A stretch of DNA of 64,000 nucleotides from Boswellia sacra (Eukaryota > Streptophyta > Magnoliopsida > Sapindales > Burseraceae): NCBI GenBank assembly GCA_013180625.2, contig SNVD02013723.1, positions 744,001-808,000 on the forward strand. The letters are read 5' to 3'. The notes below the pieces were generated by a model. That model did no database searches and was not told where the DNA came from. It worked only from the letters and a program-made list of their open reading frames with translations. Position 1 is the stretch's first letter; every line of letters starts with the position of its first letter. The position numbers were made by a program, and so were the translations under genes. Below are positions 35,441-47,375 of the stretch, piece by piece.

Positions 35441-35600
35441 CTGATGTTAGCGGAAGATGGAGACGAGAGAGAGACTGAGACAGCGATGAAGATGGCGACA
35501 GCGATGGTGACAGAGATGAGAGAGCGTCGGAGGTGGAGACGAGAGAGAGTCGTCGTCGGAGATAAGAGAAACGCAGGAGGAGATCGAGATGAGATTTAGA
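35441..35600 (-). promoter_or_regulatory. Candidate non-coding first exon (leader) of YAE1
   Basis: Read on the minus strand it is CT-rich and GC-richer than its surroundings (CTCTCTCTCGTCTCCACC-type sequence), as plant 5' leaders often are, and ends in CATCAG before GTACTT. Inferred from composition and splice site only. Confidence 0.35.
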
Positions 35601-37077
35601 AATTTAAAAAAATTGTATTAATTTTGTGTAGTGCAGGCTAATGCTATAGTATTTTTTTTAATAGACAATCTAATATATTTTACATTATATCATACAGTTT
35701 ATTATCTAATATAATATAAAATTTATTTTAAATATAAGTAATATAAATATTATATAAATTAATACGATGTAGAGTTTTTATATAGTATAATAAAGGCTGC
35801 GAAACATATCCTCAGAGTATTAATTTTTGAAAAAATAATAATAAAATAAAATAAACACAAAAAGATAAAATATTGTTTCAACTGAATTCTTGAAGAAAAC
35901 TGATAGAAAATTCATACAATAATTGCTTTGAGTGATCGCCCTTTGCTGAACCCTTCAAAATTGATCCGAGAAGTGCAGGTTTGCCACAAAAAAAAAAAAA
36001 AAGGTGATCTTTACACCGTCGATGGACGCCCTCCGCTTCTATGAATGTAATTTTACATAAGCCTGCATCACAGAAAATCAGACACCTTTACAAATTTCTC
36101 CAAATTTCCAGCCAAAAGTACAATATTACCCCCTCACCACGTCAGGCCCATTTTAGAAGCAAAATTTGGGCCGGGGGAACTTCGAAGTTCACAACCAAGA
36201 CCTGACATGGTCCAATGAAGGTGCTAAACAGCCCATTTCGATTTGCAAGACAACCCAGCAATTATAAATTTATTTCTTAATTTAATATTTTCAAAATATT
36301 TATTTTATTTTTGATAGAAGAAAATCTCATTGCAGGGTTTCATTAACGTTAATCAAACTAGTTAAAAGAGTGGCTCATTTTTTTAGTCTTCTTTTAGAAA
36401 TGAGAAATCCTAGAAAATCTTGTATTCTATCAATCCACACGAACACATTCTCACGTACAAGATTAATTGAGACATTGTGTGTTCTACTATGTTTTTTGGT
36501 ATAAAATGTTGTTTAACCTCATTTAACATGGATTTTCACACATATTTTAGAAGAGAAATTTGACATGTACAAATGTGTATCTTAATTTTGCATGTTAAGC
36601 AATCTGATATGGGCAAATCAATTTATTACTTCACTTAAAACAAAAAAAGGGCTGCATACTTTGAGTGTGCATTTTTCAATTGATTTGAAGATTCAGTTTG
36701 GATCTTTCTAATTAATTAATTTAGTCCCAATAATGTATTGATTTCCTCTAAAGTCTGAAACAATTCATCAAACCTTCCTTGATTGCAAGCTTAATTAATT
36801 CATTCATCCTTAAAGTGCAAGGGTCAGATATTCCATGCACCCAACCGCAAGTCCTTGCTTCAACTATTTGTTTATAAGAAGACAGCTTTCAATGCATCAT
36901 ATTTGTCAATATCCTTTGAAATCGAATTATTTATTAAATACAATTTTCTACAAATATCATACAATTATCACGATGTCTTCTATAACTTATAAAGCTTCAA
37001 ACAACTAATTCTCTCCACCTCCAAAAGCCCCGACTCCACCTTTCCTTCGTTTTTTCTCGAGAAACAAAAGAATCGTA
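35601..37077. other. Spacer and promoter of TBL copy A
   Basis: AT-rich spacer. From about 35880 it resembles the spacer at about 39590-40260 (shared gaaaattcata, ttgctgaac and ggcc-rich blocks), marking the start of the duplicated TBL unit. The block around 36775-36900 (accttccttgattgcaagct ... tttgtttataagaagacagc) recurs before copies B (about 40909) and C (about 46553), so it is a shared promoter segment. Confidence 0.55.
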
Positions 37078-38597
37078 ATGGCTTCCGTGAGTGTTGCCAT
37101 CTTTGTTATTTTGTCAAGTTTTTGTCTGGCAAATACAGAGATGTTTCGTACGAGAAGTATTCGTAAGTGGAGAAAACAGCAGAAGAGTTGTAATCTGTAT
37201 GAAGGTAGATGGGTGTACGATAAGTCGTATCCTCTATATGAATCATCAGCCTGTCCGAACATTCGCAAGGAATTCGATTGCCAAAAGTATGGTCGGCCTG
37301 ATCAGCAATACCTTAAATACAGATGGCAGCCCAATGAGTGCGACTTGCCAAGGTAAATTAACCTTGTTTCTCTATATCTTTCCAAATTTGTAACAAAGTT
37401 TGCATTCTTTTACATTATGAGTAGAAGTTTTCCAGGCTGCATACGGTTGTAGCCAAAGGCATAAGCAATACTAAGAATTTTGTAATACATTTCAGGTTTG
37501 ATGGTAAAGCTTTTCTAGAGAGATTCAAGGGCAAGGCAATTATGTATATAGGAGACTCCATAAGCCTCAACCAGCAGCAGTCGCTGTTATGCTTGCTTCA
37601 GACTGCTGTTCCTCATGCCAAGGTTGTCAAACAAGAAAATCACTCGATTTCCACTGTGATATTCCCGGTAGGCTCTACTTGACATTTCTGCACATAGGCA
37701 GCTCATGGCATTTATGATCGCAAATAAAACGCTCTATATATATATATGGAATTAAAAGGGAAAACTGGTTACTTAATTTTGCAGGAGTATGGTGTTTCCG
37801 TGGTGCGGTTTCCATCTCCTTATTTAGTAGATATTGAAGCGGAAACTATTGGTCGAGTTTTGAAACTTGATTCCCTTAAAAATGGAGATATATGGAAGAA
37901 CGTTGACGTTTTGGTTTTTAACACCTGGCTTTGGTGGAACCGCAGAGGACCCAAGCAACCGTAAGCGCTCATATCATTTCAACTAAAGCTTGAAAATGAA
38001 TACTTTTGACTTGTATTACTGCACAATTGACGATACAATACATATATGGCTCTTGATTCATCAGATGGGATTACATTCAATCTGGTGACAAGGTTCTCAA
38101 GGACATGGATCGTAAGACTGCTTTTCGAGAAGCTTTAACGACATGGGCCAGATGGGTTGACTCGGACGTTGATCCTATCAAAACTAGAGTCATTTTTCGA
38201 GGAATTTCTCCTCATCATTACAAGTCAGTCACCTCCTTTTTATTCTAGTTTTAAAATTAATCTTTTTTTACGTGTTATCATGACTCTACATTTGTGTGTA
38301 ATCAGTGGCGCTGAGTGGAATGAACCAGGAGTGACCAACTGCTCATTGGAGAAGCAACCCATAAAAGGATCAACCTATTCAAGAGGATTGCCAACGGCTG
38401 CTTATGTGGTGAGAGATGTGTTGAGCAGAATCAAGAAACCAGTTCATCTGCTTGATATCACCACTCTCTCACAACTCAGAAAAGATGCACATCCTGCCTT
38501 CTATAATGGCCTCAAGCGCATGGACTGCACACACTGGTGTGTTGCTGGCCTTCCTGACACATGGAATCAACTTCTCTATGCGGCTCTTGTCAGCTAG
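37078..38597 (+). CDS. Trichome birefringence-like (PMR5/TBL) polysaccharide O-acetyltransferase, copy A
   Basis: Five exons: 37078-37352, 37496-37667, 37785-37960, 38065-38223 and 38306-38597; 1074 nt, 357 aa. The family O-acetylates cell-wall polysaccharides in the Golgi. The N-terminal hydrophobic span ([13 protein letters not shown]) is a signal or anchor. The TBL domain follows ([17 protein letters not shown], then [24 protein letters not shown]). The GDS motif ([12 protein letters not shown]) is at 111-113 and the DxxH motif (DCTHWC) at 334-337, so both catalytic motifs are present. The closest Arabidopsis group as recalled is TBL37-41; the substrate cannot be stated. Compared with copies B and C, exon 1 lacks 27 bases after MAS, removing nine residues before the hydrophobic span without shifting the frame. 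Intron 1 is only 143 bases. Confidence 0.9.
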
Positions 38598-38675
38598 GGG
38601 AAGGAAAGATGTTAAGATGGTGCAGAAAATTATAAAAGATTGAAGTTGCTGCTGAATATTATACATCTCAGATGT

Positions 38676-38965
38676 TGATAAACTTATGGGAATGAACCCT
38701 TCCGAGCACAGCTGCCAGAATCCGTTTCTCAAGCTTCTCATGCCTCTGCTTCGTCTCCGTTCCTTCACATGCTTTGATTCCTTTATTTCCTCTCCGAAAA
38801 GCATCTTGTCAACTTTCTGCCGCTCTATGGATGCTCTCGGTATTTGGTAGGGTGGACTCCGAGCAATCAACAAAACAATGCAACATAAAAGTTCAATGCT
38901 TCCATGAACCTCTCCATGAATGTAGGTCGACCATTATGATAAATTTCGTGCTCAGTTATTAGGTT
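38676..38965 (-). pseudogene. Fragment of an SCL3-like GRAS gene (SAW region)
   Basis: The minus strand reads IPRASIERQKVDKMLFGEEI and then a diverged stretch, matching IPRASIERQKVEKMLFGEEI of the intact SCL3 gene at 61552-62973. Nucleotide similarity runs from about 38676 to 38965 against about 61685-61965, by eye in the mid-80s percent, with 20-base perfect runs. Frame and remaining domains are lost. It starts within 80 bases of the TBL copy A stop, so TBL-A 3' UTR would include it in antisense. Confidence 0.85.
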
Positions 38966-41900
38966 ATGTTTGCTTTCAAATCCAAAAAACATTCGGTGAA
39001 AACTCACGTTTATCAATGTATTTTAGATTAATATCAACCCATTATTTTTAAAATTAAAAAAAAAAAAACCACTTTCTTAAAAATTAATTTAAGAACATAT
39101 TTATATTAATCATGATTAATGGATGCCCACTTACTCGTACTTCTTAAAAGCTACGTGCGGCCGAAATTGAAAATATATTTATATTTAATAAGTTAGATAA
39201 GTAAAGAATGATAAGTCTCCTAATATGAAGGTGACAAAATAGAAGAGTTCAAGAGAGAATCAAATCATCTAAATTAGAAAGATAAAAAATGATTACACAA
39301 AAGAAATAAATCTATTCCTACATGTACAAATTTTCTTTGAAGAATGTTTTCTAAATCAAAATTTTATCTTCTGTGGAATTAATTTTGTTGAACAAGAAGC
39401 CAAAGTGTTGGAACGCCTATAAATTGCACTACCAAAGCGAAAGGTAAGTGTGTTCTGAACCCTTCTTAAAAATTACATCCTTCGTCTTTGACTTTAGCGT
39501 GAAATGCCTTTCAAGAAACTATGTTGAGTACAAAATTATCAAAAGAATTCTAAAGACAGTAAATTCCAAAACATAAAATATCAATCTTTGTTCCAAGTAA
39601 CTTCTTTATGTATAGAAAACTTATAGAAAATTCATATAAAAAACTGAGTCAAGTAGTCAACCTCTGCTGAACGTAACGAAGGCTGTTCGATGGCGTTCAG
39701 CAAATGAAACTTTACCTGAAGTATCACCATAATGTAAACAGTAGTGTAGTCAGTATGGGGCAAAATTTAATTGAAAGAGAAAAAAAACAAAAAAGAACGA
39801 GGAAAAATTACATTTTCAATATGATTATGTCATACAGTCAGCTACATCATGTTATAGAGTTTGAATTATATATAAGTTATAAATATAGTATTATTGAAAT
39901 GTAAAACTTGAAATCTAGGACATGCATACATGTGGATTGAAAAATAAGAGAAAGATGACAACTCAACAATCATATTCAATAAAATGATAATAAGCTATTA
40001 TGAATGGATGAAAAAATTGAAAAAATAACTGAAAAAATAACCAACCTTAACACATAACTTAACATTAATGTTTAAACATACAATTTTAACATGCTGATGT
40101 AGTATGCTTGTCCTACATGTATATTTTCCTTAAATTTATCCGAATTTATAAAAGTATAAAATTGCCCCATATGCGCGAGGCCCGAAGCATAATTTGAGCC
40201 AGGGCTACTAGGTGGACTTAGAAGTTACAGCCAAGGCCCCATCAGTGGGTATAGTACTTTACCTAAACCAATTGGACTCACAATTAGGATAAGAGTATGG
40301 CGCTGAACAGCCCAAGTCTATTTGCTAAACAACCCACGTGATGTGAAGGAAAAATTTCAGTGACGAATAAATCAACCCAAAAAGTTGAGTAACTATAAAT
40401 TTATTTTGTAATTTAATATTTGATAACATTAATTTTATTTTATTTTATTTTTTGATACAAGAAATCTCGTTGCAAGTTTCGATAACGATAATCAAATTAG
40501 TAATAGTGGCTCATTGTTCATATATATGCTACTGTTTACTTCTTTTAAAAGTGAGAAATATTAATCTAGGAAATATTGGATCCATTAAAACAACCCCAAT
40601 ACAAGATTTCATTGTATCTCTAAATTAGATATTTTAAGACTACGAGATTGTGTTAGTGTGTGTTCTACTTTATTTACTTACCCTTTATTTATTTTTCTGA
40701 AATGTTTTCTTAACCATAATCACATATATAGGTGTTCACGCAGATTCACTGCCATGTTACTTAAAATACAAAACTTTGAATGCGGACTTTTTAACATATT
40801 TAAAGATTTGGTTAGGATATTTCTACTAATTTAAGGATTAGAACCTTAATTGTTATTAATTTAGTCCAAATAATGTTATGATTTCCTCCTAATTCTTAAA
40901 CCATTCACCAACCTTCCTTGATTGCAAGCTTAATTAATTCATTCTTAAATGCAAGGGTCAATTGTCCCATGCATGTCAAACACGAGTCCTTGCTTCAACT
41001 ATTTGTTTATAAGAAGACAGCTTTCAGATTTCAAAGCATATTTCATAGCATTCTTTTCATACATATATTAATAATTACTTGTTATATATATACATTCACT
41101 TCACAAATGTTATAAGAATGAGGATAATAAGACATTATTTCAATGTTGCTTAAGTGAGTTGTTTTCCATGTGTGTTGCATGTGAAAATCAGACCAATGCA
41201 ACCCTCCAGATTTGGACTTTCTAATGTTCTTTGTTTAACCAATCTAGCCACTGTCACCAACTCTCTTCACAAAAGTCATTCCATTGGACCACTGATAAGG
41301 GATATTTACATTTTCCCCCTGAAATTATGCCTAATTACAGTTCCCCATTATGAGATCAAATATTGCAAATTGCCCCTGGTTTTAATTTCAGACCGTTAAC
41401 TTTAAACAACTTAAATGGTAAAATAGCCTCTGACAATGACATAACCAGGAGAGAGAAGAAAACTTGCACAATATGATTGAAATACCTTTATGTTTTTCCA
41501 AAAAAAGAAAAAAGAAAACAGAGAACTATACCGCACTTCACCTACCAATTCCCGCAACTCCACCACCGTTAACAACTTTGTGGCATCACCACTGCCAAGA
41601 ATACCATTCAACGCAACAAAATATGACACAACCCACAACAAGGGCCAACACCCACCATCGCAAAAAACCACCCATAGCTAGAAACTTCTCCAATTAAAAG
41701 AAAAAAGGCTTGAATTAGGATAACTAAAGCTAAGACAACAAGAAAAATGCAAAGTTACTAGCAATGTATACAGAGTGATTCAGCAACGGTTGCAAAAAGA
41801 TCTGTGTGACTTTACCTAATTTCTTAAATATTATTAATTATTTTTATTATTTTTAATTATTATTATTGTCTTTTATGTATTATTTTTATCGATGTAATTT

Positions 41901-42506
41901 TATTTTCGATTTTATCCTTTCACCGTTTAACGGTTTGAAATTGAAATCAGGGGACAATTTCGATATTTGATCTCACAAGGGTGAACTAATATTTCGGCCT
42001 AACCTTAGGGGGGAAAAGAAATATCCCTTGATATAATTTTTTGTACTTTCCCAGAAGCAATCTCATCTTAGTCATCCTCATTATAATTGGTTTTTAATAA
42101 AAACAAAATAGAATAATGTTATATTTCTGTTCACCTAATTGTCCCATTATATAATGTATGGTTGTTGAAATCGAAAGAATATATAGCCAAAACCTTCAAT
42201 TAATGGGTACCAAAATTTCGTGGAAATTTAGAACATCTACTTGTAAACTCTCATCTCATGTAATGCACAGGAAAAGCGGTTCCCTGGTAAGCTAAAACGA
42301 TAATGGTTCTATAAATCCAAAAACAAGCTTTGACTTATTATGCTTTATCGCATACATAGTAAAAAGTAACGGTTAATGTTTCATATATTGATGCTCAGCT
42401 TCTCTGAACTTAACAAATCTTTCAAACAATTCTCTCCACCTCTCCAATCTCCTACCATCTCTAGATCTCCTTTTCCTCTGTTTCTCCAGAAACGAAACAA
42501 TCACGA
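38966..42506. other. Spacer between TBL copies A and B with copy B promoter
   Basis: 39590-40260 resembles 35880-36250. The shared promoter block is at about 40905-41040, and 41150-41290 plus 42034-42506 match the upstream region of copy C (46790-47375). Between these sits the TIR element at 41298-42028. No supported gene; a frame at 41464-41697 lies inside the element. Confidence 0.55.
41298..42028. mobile_element. Non-autonomous DNA element with about 105-bp terminal inverted repeats
   Basis: The left end (AGGGATATTTACATTTTCCC...) and the reverse complement of the right end (AGGGATATTTCTTTTCCCCC...) align for about 105 bases, including the shared core GAGATCAAATAT. Candidate target duplication TGATA at 41293-41297 and 42029-42033. 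The copy C promoter lacks it: there, ccattgatataa is continuous near 46936-46950. No transposase frame, 731 bp. Long TIRs suggest a Mutator-like or similar class; the 5-base duplication is not typical, so the superfamily is open. Confidence 0.8.
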
Positions 42507-44718
42507 ATGGATTCTGGGATACGGAGATCTTGCTCTGTCAATGTCGCCATCGTGGTTGTTTTGTCAAGTTTTTTTATGGCAAATTCAGAGAGGTTTCTGG
42601 AAAGTACAAGAAGTGGTCGTAAGTGGAGAACACCGCAGATGAGCTGTAATGTGTATGAGGGCAGATGGGTGTACGACGAGTCGTATCCACTCTATGACTC
42701 ATCAGCTTGTCCGAACATTCGCAAGGAATTCGATTGCCAAAAGTATGGTCGGCCTGATCAGGAATACCTTAAATACAGATGGCAGCCCAATGAGTGCGAC
42801 CTGCCAAGGTAAGTTTGACTAACCTCCTTCTCCATCTCCCCAATTCTCCTGTTTGCTTGCTTGTGCTTATAGTAATGGATCCAATACTGTTTCCACCAAC
42901 TCCAGGATATGTGTTGAATTGTTTTGCATTATGAGCGAAGTTTTTCCTGGCAGCTTTAAGCATGGTGGTCATGGTGGAAGGAACCCACCAACCACGAGCT
43001 CCTCATAATGCCTGATAGCTTTTGAAAAGCTACTTTCCTCTATATGGAACGAAGAATTTTTATGGTAAAATGACATATGATAATGATAATGAGAAGGTGA
43101 TTGCACTCGGAACTTCATTAGAAAACATATTCTCCCATCAATTTTAGCTCTTTTCTTTAGCATCACTTCCTAGAAAGCAAAGGAGAGCAGCTGCAGCAGC
43201 CAGGTGCCCGTTTTGAGAATTATATTGCCATGTGCTTTCAAATAATAATTTAGAGAAAAAAGTAGCCAGAAATATTAAAATATCAGAATTATATCATTAG
43301 CGGTAATAATTATATCCTTGAATAAGCTAGATTACTGTTCATGAGGCAAAACATTATTTTTTTATTTTGTTTTTCTCTTTATTCAACTATGGACCAGTCT
43401 TTTTCCAGTCAAAAAAGGACATGTCATCCTCAACTTTTAGCCCAATTAAACACAACTGGTGCATCTTCATGACTCGTGAGTCCCAAACAGCGGCTTTTAA
43501 AGTTCTCTCGTGACTCTAAAGATTGCCGGCACCTAGTTTTTCGAAACAATTTGTTTGATAATTACTCATAAGAATTTTCTAACACATTGCAGGTTTGATG
43601 GTAAAGATTTTTTAGAGAGATTCCAGGGTGAGACAATTATGTTTATAGGGGACTCCCTAAGCCTCAACCAGCAGCAGTCACTGTCATGCTTGCTTCAGGT
43701 TGCTGTGCCTCATGCCAACGTTATCGAACAGGAAAATGACACGGTTACCTCTTTGACATTCCCGGTAGGTAAATTGGTACTATAAATAATTCTTCTGTTG
43801 AGATTTCTGCAAATATAACGCCATAATTAAAAGTGATGAAAACTGTTTACTTAATTTTACAGGATTATGGAGTTTCAGTGGTGCGGTTTCTTTCTAATTA
43901 TTTAGTAGATATTGAAGTGGAAAGTATTGGTCGAGTTTTGAAGCTTGATTCTCTTAAGAATGGAGAAATATGGAAGAATGTTGACGTTTTGGTTTTCAAC
44001 ACTTGGCAATGGTGGTATCGCAGAGGACCTAAACAACCGTAAGACCTCAATATCAACTCTTAGCTTAACAATTAACAGATGACTTGTATTACTGTATAAT
44101 CATTTGAAGTGGTTTTTTAACAAGTGTATATATGCCTGTTGATTTGATTCACCAGATGGGATTACATTCAATCTGGTGACAAGATTCTCAAGGACATGGA
44201 TCGCATGGCTGCTTTTCGGGAAGCTTTAACGACATGGGCCAGCTGGGTTGATTTGAACGTTGATCCCATCAAAACTAGAGTCATTTTTCAAGGAATTTCT
44301 CCTTCTCATTACAAGTCAGTCGCTTTTTTCCTTTTTCCAGTTTGAAATTTAATCTTTGTAATAGCTTGGCCTGCTAGGTGGGTACTTGTTTTCATGACTA
44401 CTTTATATTTTGGTGTGATATATCAGTGGCACGCAGTGGAACGAACCAGGAGTGACCAACTGCTCACTGGAGAAGGAACCCATAAGCGGATCAAGCTATT
44501 CAAGTGGACTGCCACCGGCTGCATATGTGGTGAAAGATGTGTTGAGCACTATCGAGAAACCTGTTCATCTGCTTGATATAACCACCCTCTCACAACTGAG
44601 AAAAGATGCACATCCTGCCTCCTATAATGGCTTCAGGGGCATGGACTGCACCCACTGGTGCGTTCCTGGCCTTCCTGACACATGGAATCAACTTCTCTAT
44701 GCGGCTCTCATAAACTAG
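42507..44718 (+). CDS. Trichome birefringence-like (PMR5/TBL) polysaccharide O-acetyltransferase, copy B
   Basis: Five exons: 42507-42808, 43593-43764, 43863-44038, 44156-44314 and 44427-44718; 1101 nt, 366 aa. Exons 2-5 have exactly the lengths of copies A and C (172, 176, 159 and 292). The start [20 protein letters not shown] carries the nine residues absent from copy A. GDS ([13 protein letters not shown]) is at 120-122 and DxxH (DCTHWC) at 343-346. The TBL domain is nearly identical to copy A in exon 1, hinting at recent duplication or gene conversion. Intron 1 (784 bases) is related to that of copy C and much longer than in A. No broken splice site or internal stop, so it is probably functional. 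The promoter has been interrupted by the element at 41298-42028. Confidence 0.9.
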
Positions 44719-45550
44719 AAGAAGGAAAGATGGTCTAGAAATAAATTCGATCACATTCACATAGGCAAGGTTGATATACTTAAAATAAACCACATGCATG
44801 ATTCATGGCATACTATTAGTCTTCAAAATTAGACTAGTTTTAGATGCGCCCGATCGATTCATTCTTTTGTATGATATGGGAAGGTTGTTTAGTTGAGAAT
44901 AGTCGATTTCCTGGAAGCAAACATTTTATTACTTCGTCAATATGGTCGATTTTTTTCCTTCTTCTTTTTCTTTAATATTGTAATTGTGTCATCTTTCTAA
45001 TGAAATTTAAATATATTCATCTCATGACTATATATGGAATGCACATGCATATTTGCTAACTGAATAAAATTGCTGTCTGACATGGACCTGATGTAGTCAT
45101 ATTCAGCTTTACCGTCAAGCATGAGCATCCTTTGCATGGGGAAGAATCAACAGGTGGTAATATTAAGAAATTGAATACGCTCAAAGCTTTAGGTCAATTT
45201 CTTCCCCACCATTTATCACGGATTTTTTTGGTTCATTATTATTGTCATGAATAATATCTAGCAGTTTCTCACTTAATGAAGACCTTCACCTGGGTCGCTT
45301 TATATATAGAAGATGAGAAATAAGTCCATAAGCTGCCACACACGTGATGTATATAGGGTCAATAATTATTTTCCTACCAGGGATTTTTCGTTATGTGATG
45401 CAATTCTGATAATATTATCCAAATAGTTGATCAGGTTTGTATATATCATTATATTGACATTGAACGTTGAATTTGACATCTGTGGTTAATTCATTAACCA
45501 TATAATTTAGTTTCACAAGAAAAACCCATTAATAGATTTTGTGAAAAAAG

Positions 45551-45610
<60 letters not shown>

Positions 45611-47375
45611 TATAAAGAGTAGGGCTATTTCCCAAATTTTTTATGAATACGCCCACTTGTTTTTGTTAGAATATTTATTACAAAATTATCCTTAAATTAA
45701 TTTACCATCAAGTACAATATAATCTAATTAACTTAATTTTTTTTTTTTGCTTCTATACTAACTTGCACATCTACCACACACATATATTTTTAATATAATA
45801 TTCCGTCAATATTAGTTTTATTTTATTTTTATAAGAAAATCTCATTGCAAATTTCCATAATAATAATCAAATTAGTAATACTGATACATATGCAATTGTT
45901 TTAGTTTTCTTTTAGAAGTGAGAAATCCAACAAAATCTTGGATCCATAAAACATCCTCCAATACAATATTCATTGCACATAAATAAGAGAAAGTTGTATT
46001 TATTTGTGTATTTTGAGTTTTTTTTTTTAAATTTGGAAAGAGCATGCGGTTGATTTCAAATATTTTTGAATTTGAAAATGATAGGTGATTGATATTCATT
46101 TAACTGTTTTTGTAAATGTGCATTTTTAGAAAACAGTATTTTGAAAATGTTAACTAACGAATGAGATTTTGAGATAGTGTGTTCTAATTTTATTTTTATT
46201 TTTCATAAATGTTGTTAAACCTTAATTAGGTATAGATTTTCACACTTCATACATATACTTTAGAAGAGCAATTTAACACAGTACAAATTTGTATCTTAAT
46301 TTTACATGTTAATTAAGTGATATGGTGTGGAGAAATTCAATGATCTCATTAATTACTTAATACAAAACTAGGATTACAAACTTTGAATTTGCATAACTAG
46401 GATTTCAATCTTTGAATTTGTAGTAGTTTTCAATTAAGTTGAAGATTTGGTTAGGATATGATTTCTATGTAATTTAAGAATGAGAACCTTTAAAATTATG
46501 TTATTAGACTCAATAATGTTATAGTTTCCTCTTAATTTTTAAATCATTCACCAACCTTCCTTGATTGCAAGCTTTAATAATAACTCATTCTTAAATACAA
46601 GGGTCAATTATTCCATATTCCATGCCAATTAACGCACGTCCTTGCGCCAACTATTTGTTTACTAATAAGAAGACAGCTTTGAATGCATATTTAATTCATA
46701 GTTTTGTCTTCATACATATTAATTGTTGTATATGAATACTATATATTCACTTCACAAAATGCAAGGAAATGAGGCTATATCTATTACAAAATTATTTCAA
46801 TGTTGCCCAAATGAGCTGTATTTCCATGTGGAGCATGTGAAGATTGGACCAACGCAACGCTCCAGATCTGAGCTTTCTCATGTTCTTTGTTTAACCAATC
46901 TAGCCACTGTCACCAACCTCCTCACAAAAGTCATTCCATTGATATAATTATATATATACTTTCCCAGAAGAACTCATCTCATAGTCAATCTTGGTTTATT
47001 AACAAAAACAAAATAGAATAATTTTTGTTTCTGTTCACCCAATTGTCTGATTAGATATGTATGGTTGTTGATTTCCAAAAATGAAAGAATATACCAAACC
47101 CTTCGTTTAATACGTAATATAACAAACTATCATCTCATGAAAAGGACGCGAAGCCAAAACGATCAATAATAGCGTAATAAAATCCATAAACAAGCTTTAA
47201 CTCTGTACGGATTTAATAGCATATATAGCAAAGAGCAACAGTTCATGTTTATTATTATATTTATGGTAAGCTTCTCTGTAACTTACAAGGCTAGCTCTTC
47301 AAACAATTCTCTTCACTTCTCGAAGCTCTCACCAACCCCTTTTCCTTGGTTCCGCAAGAAACAAAACAATCAGTA
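44719..47375. other. Spacer between TBL copies B and C with copy C promoter
   Basis: 45085-45150 (ttcagctttaccgtcaagca ...) matches 60026-60065 just upstream of the dirigent gene. 45255-45540 matches 58390-58650 upstream of the broken copy D. An (AT)n tract follows at 45553-45608. The shared TBL promoter block is at about 46550-46690 and 46790-47375 is related to the copy B promoter. No gene. Confidence 0.55.
45553..45608. repeat. (AT)n microsatellite
   Basis: Uninterrupted AT dinucleotide repeat of about 28 units. It sits near the boundary between the B-type downstream spacer and the copy C upstream region. Confidence 0.95.

Noticed and set aside
38469..38873. 134-codon minus-strand frame as a complete gene
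   Set aside because: Its first half is an SCL3 SAW-region fragment and its second half is antisense to TBL-A exon 5, so it is a chance fusion frame, not a gene.
41411..41671. 86-codon minus-strand frame in the TIR element
   Set aside because: Lies between the element's inverted repeats, has no transposase motif and is low complexity.
45553..45608. Possible regulatory or origin-like AT tract
   Set aside because: A plain (AT)n microsatellite; nothing else supports a function.
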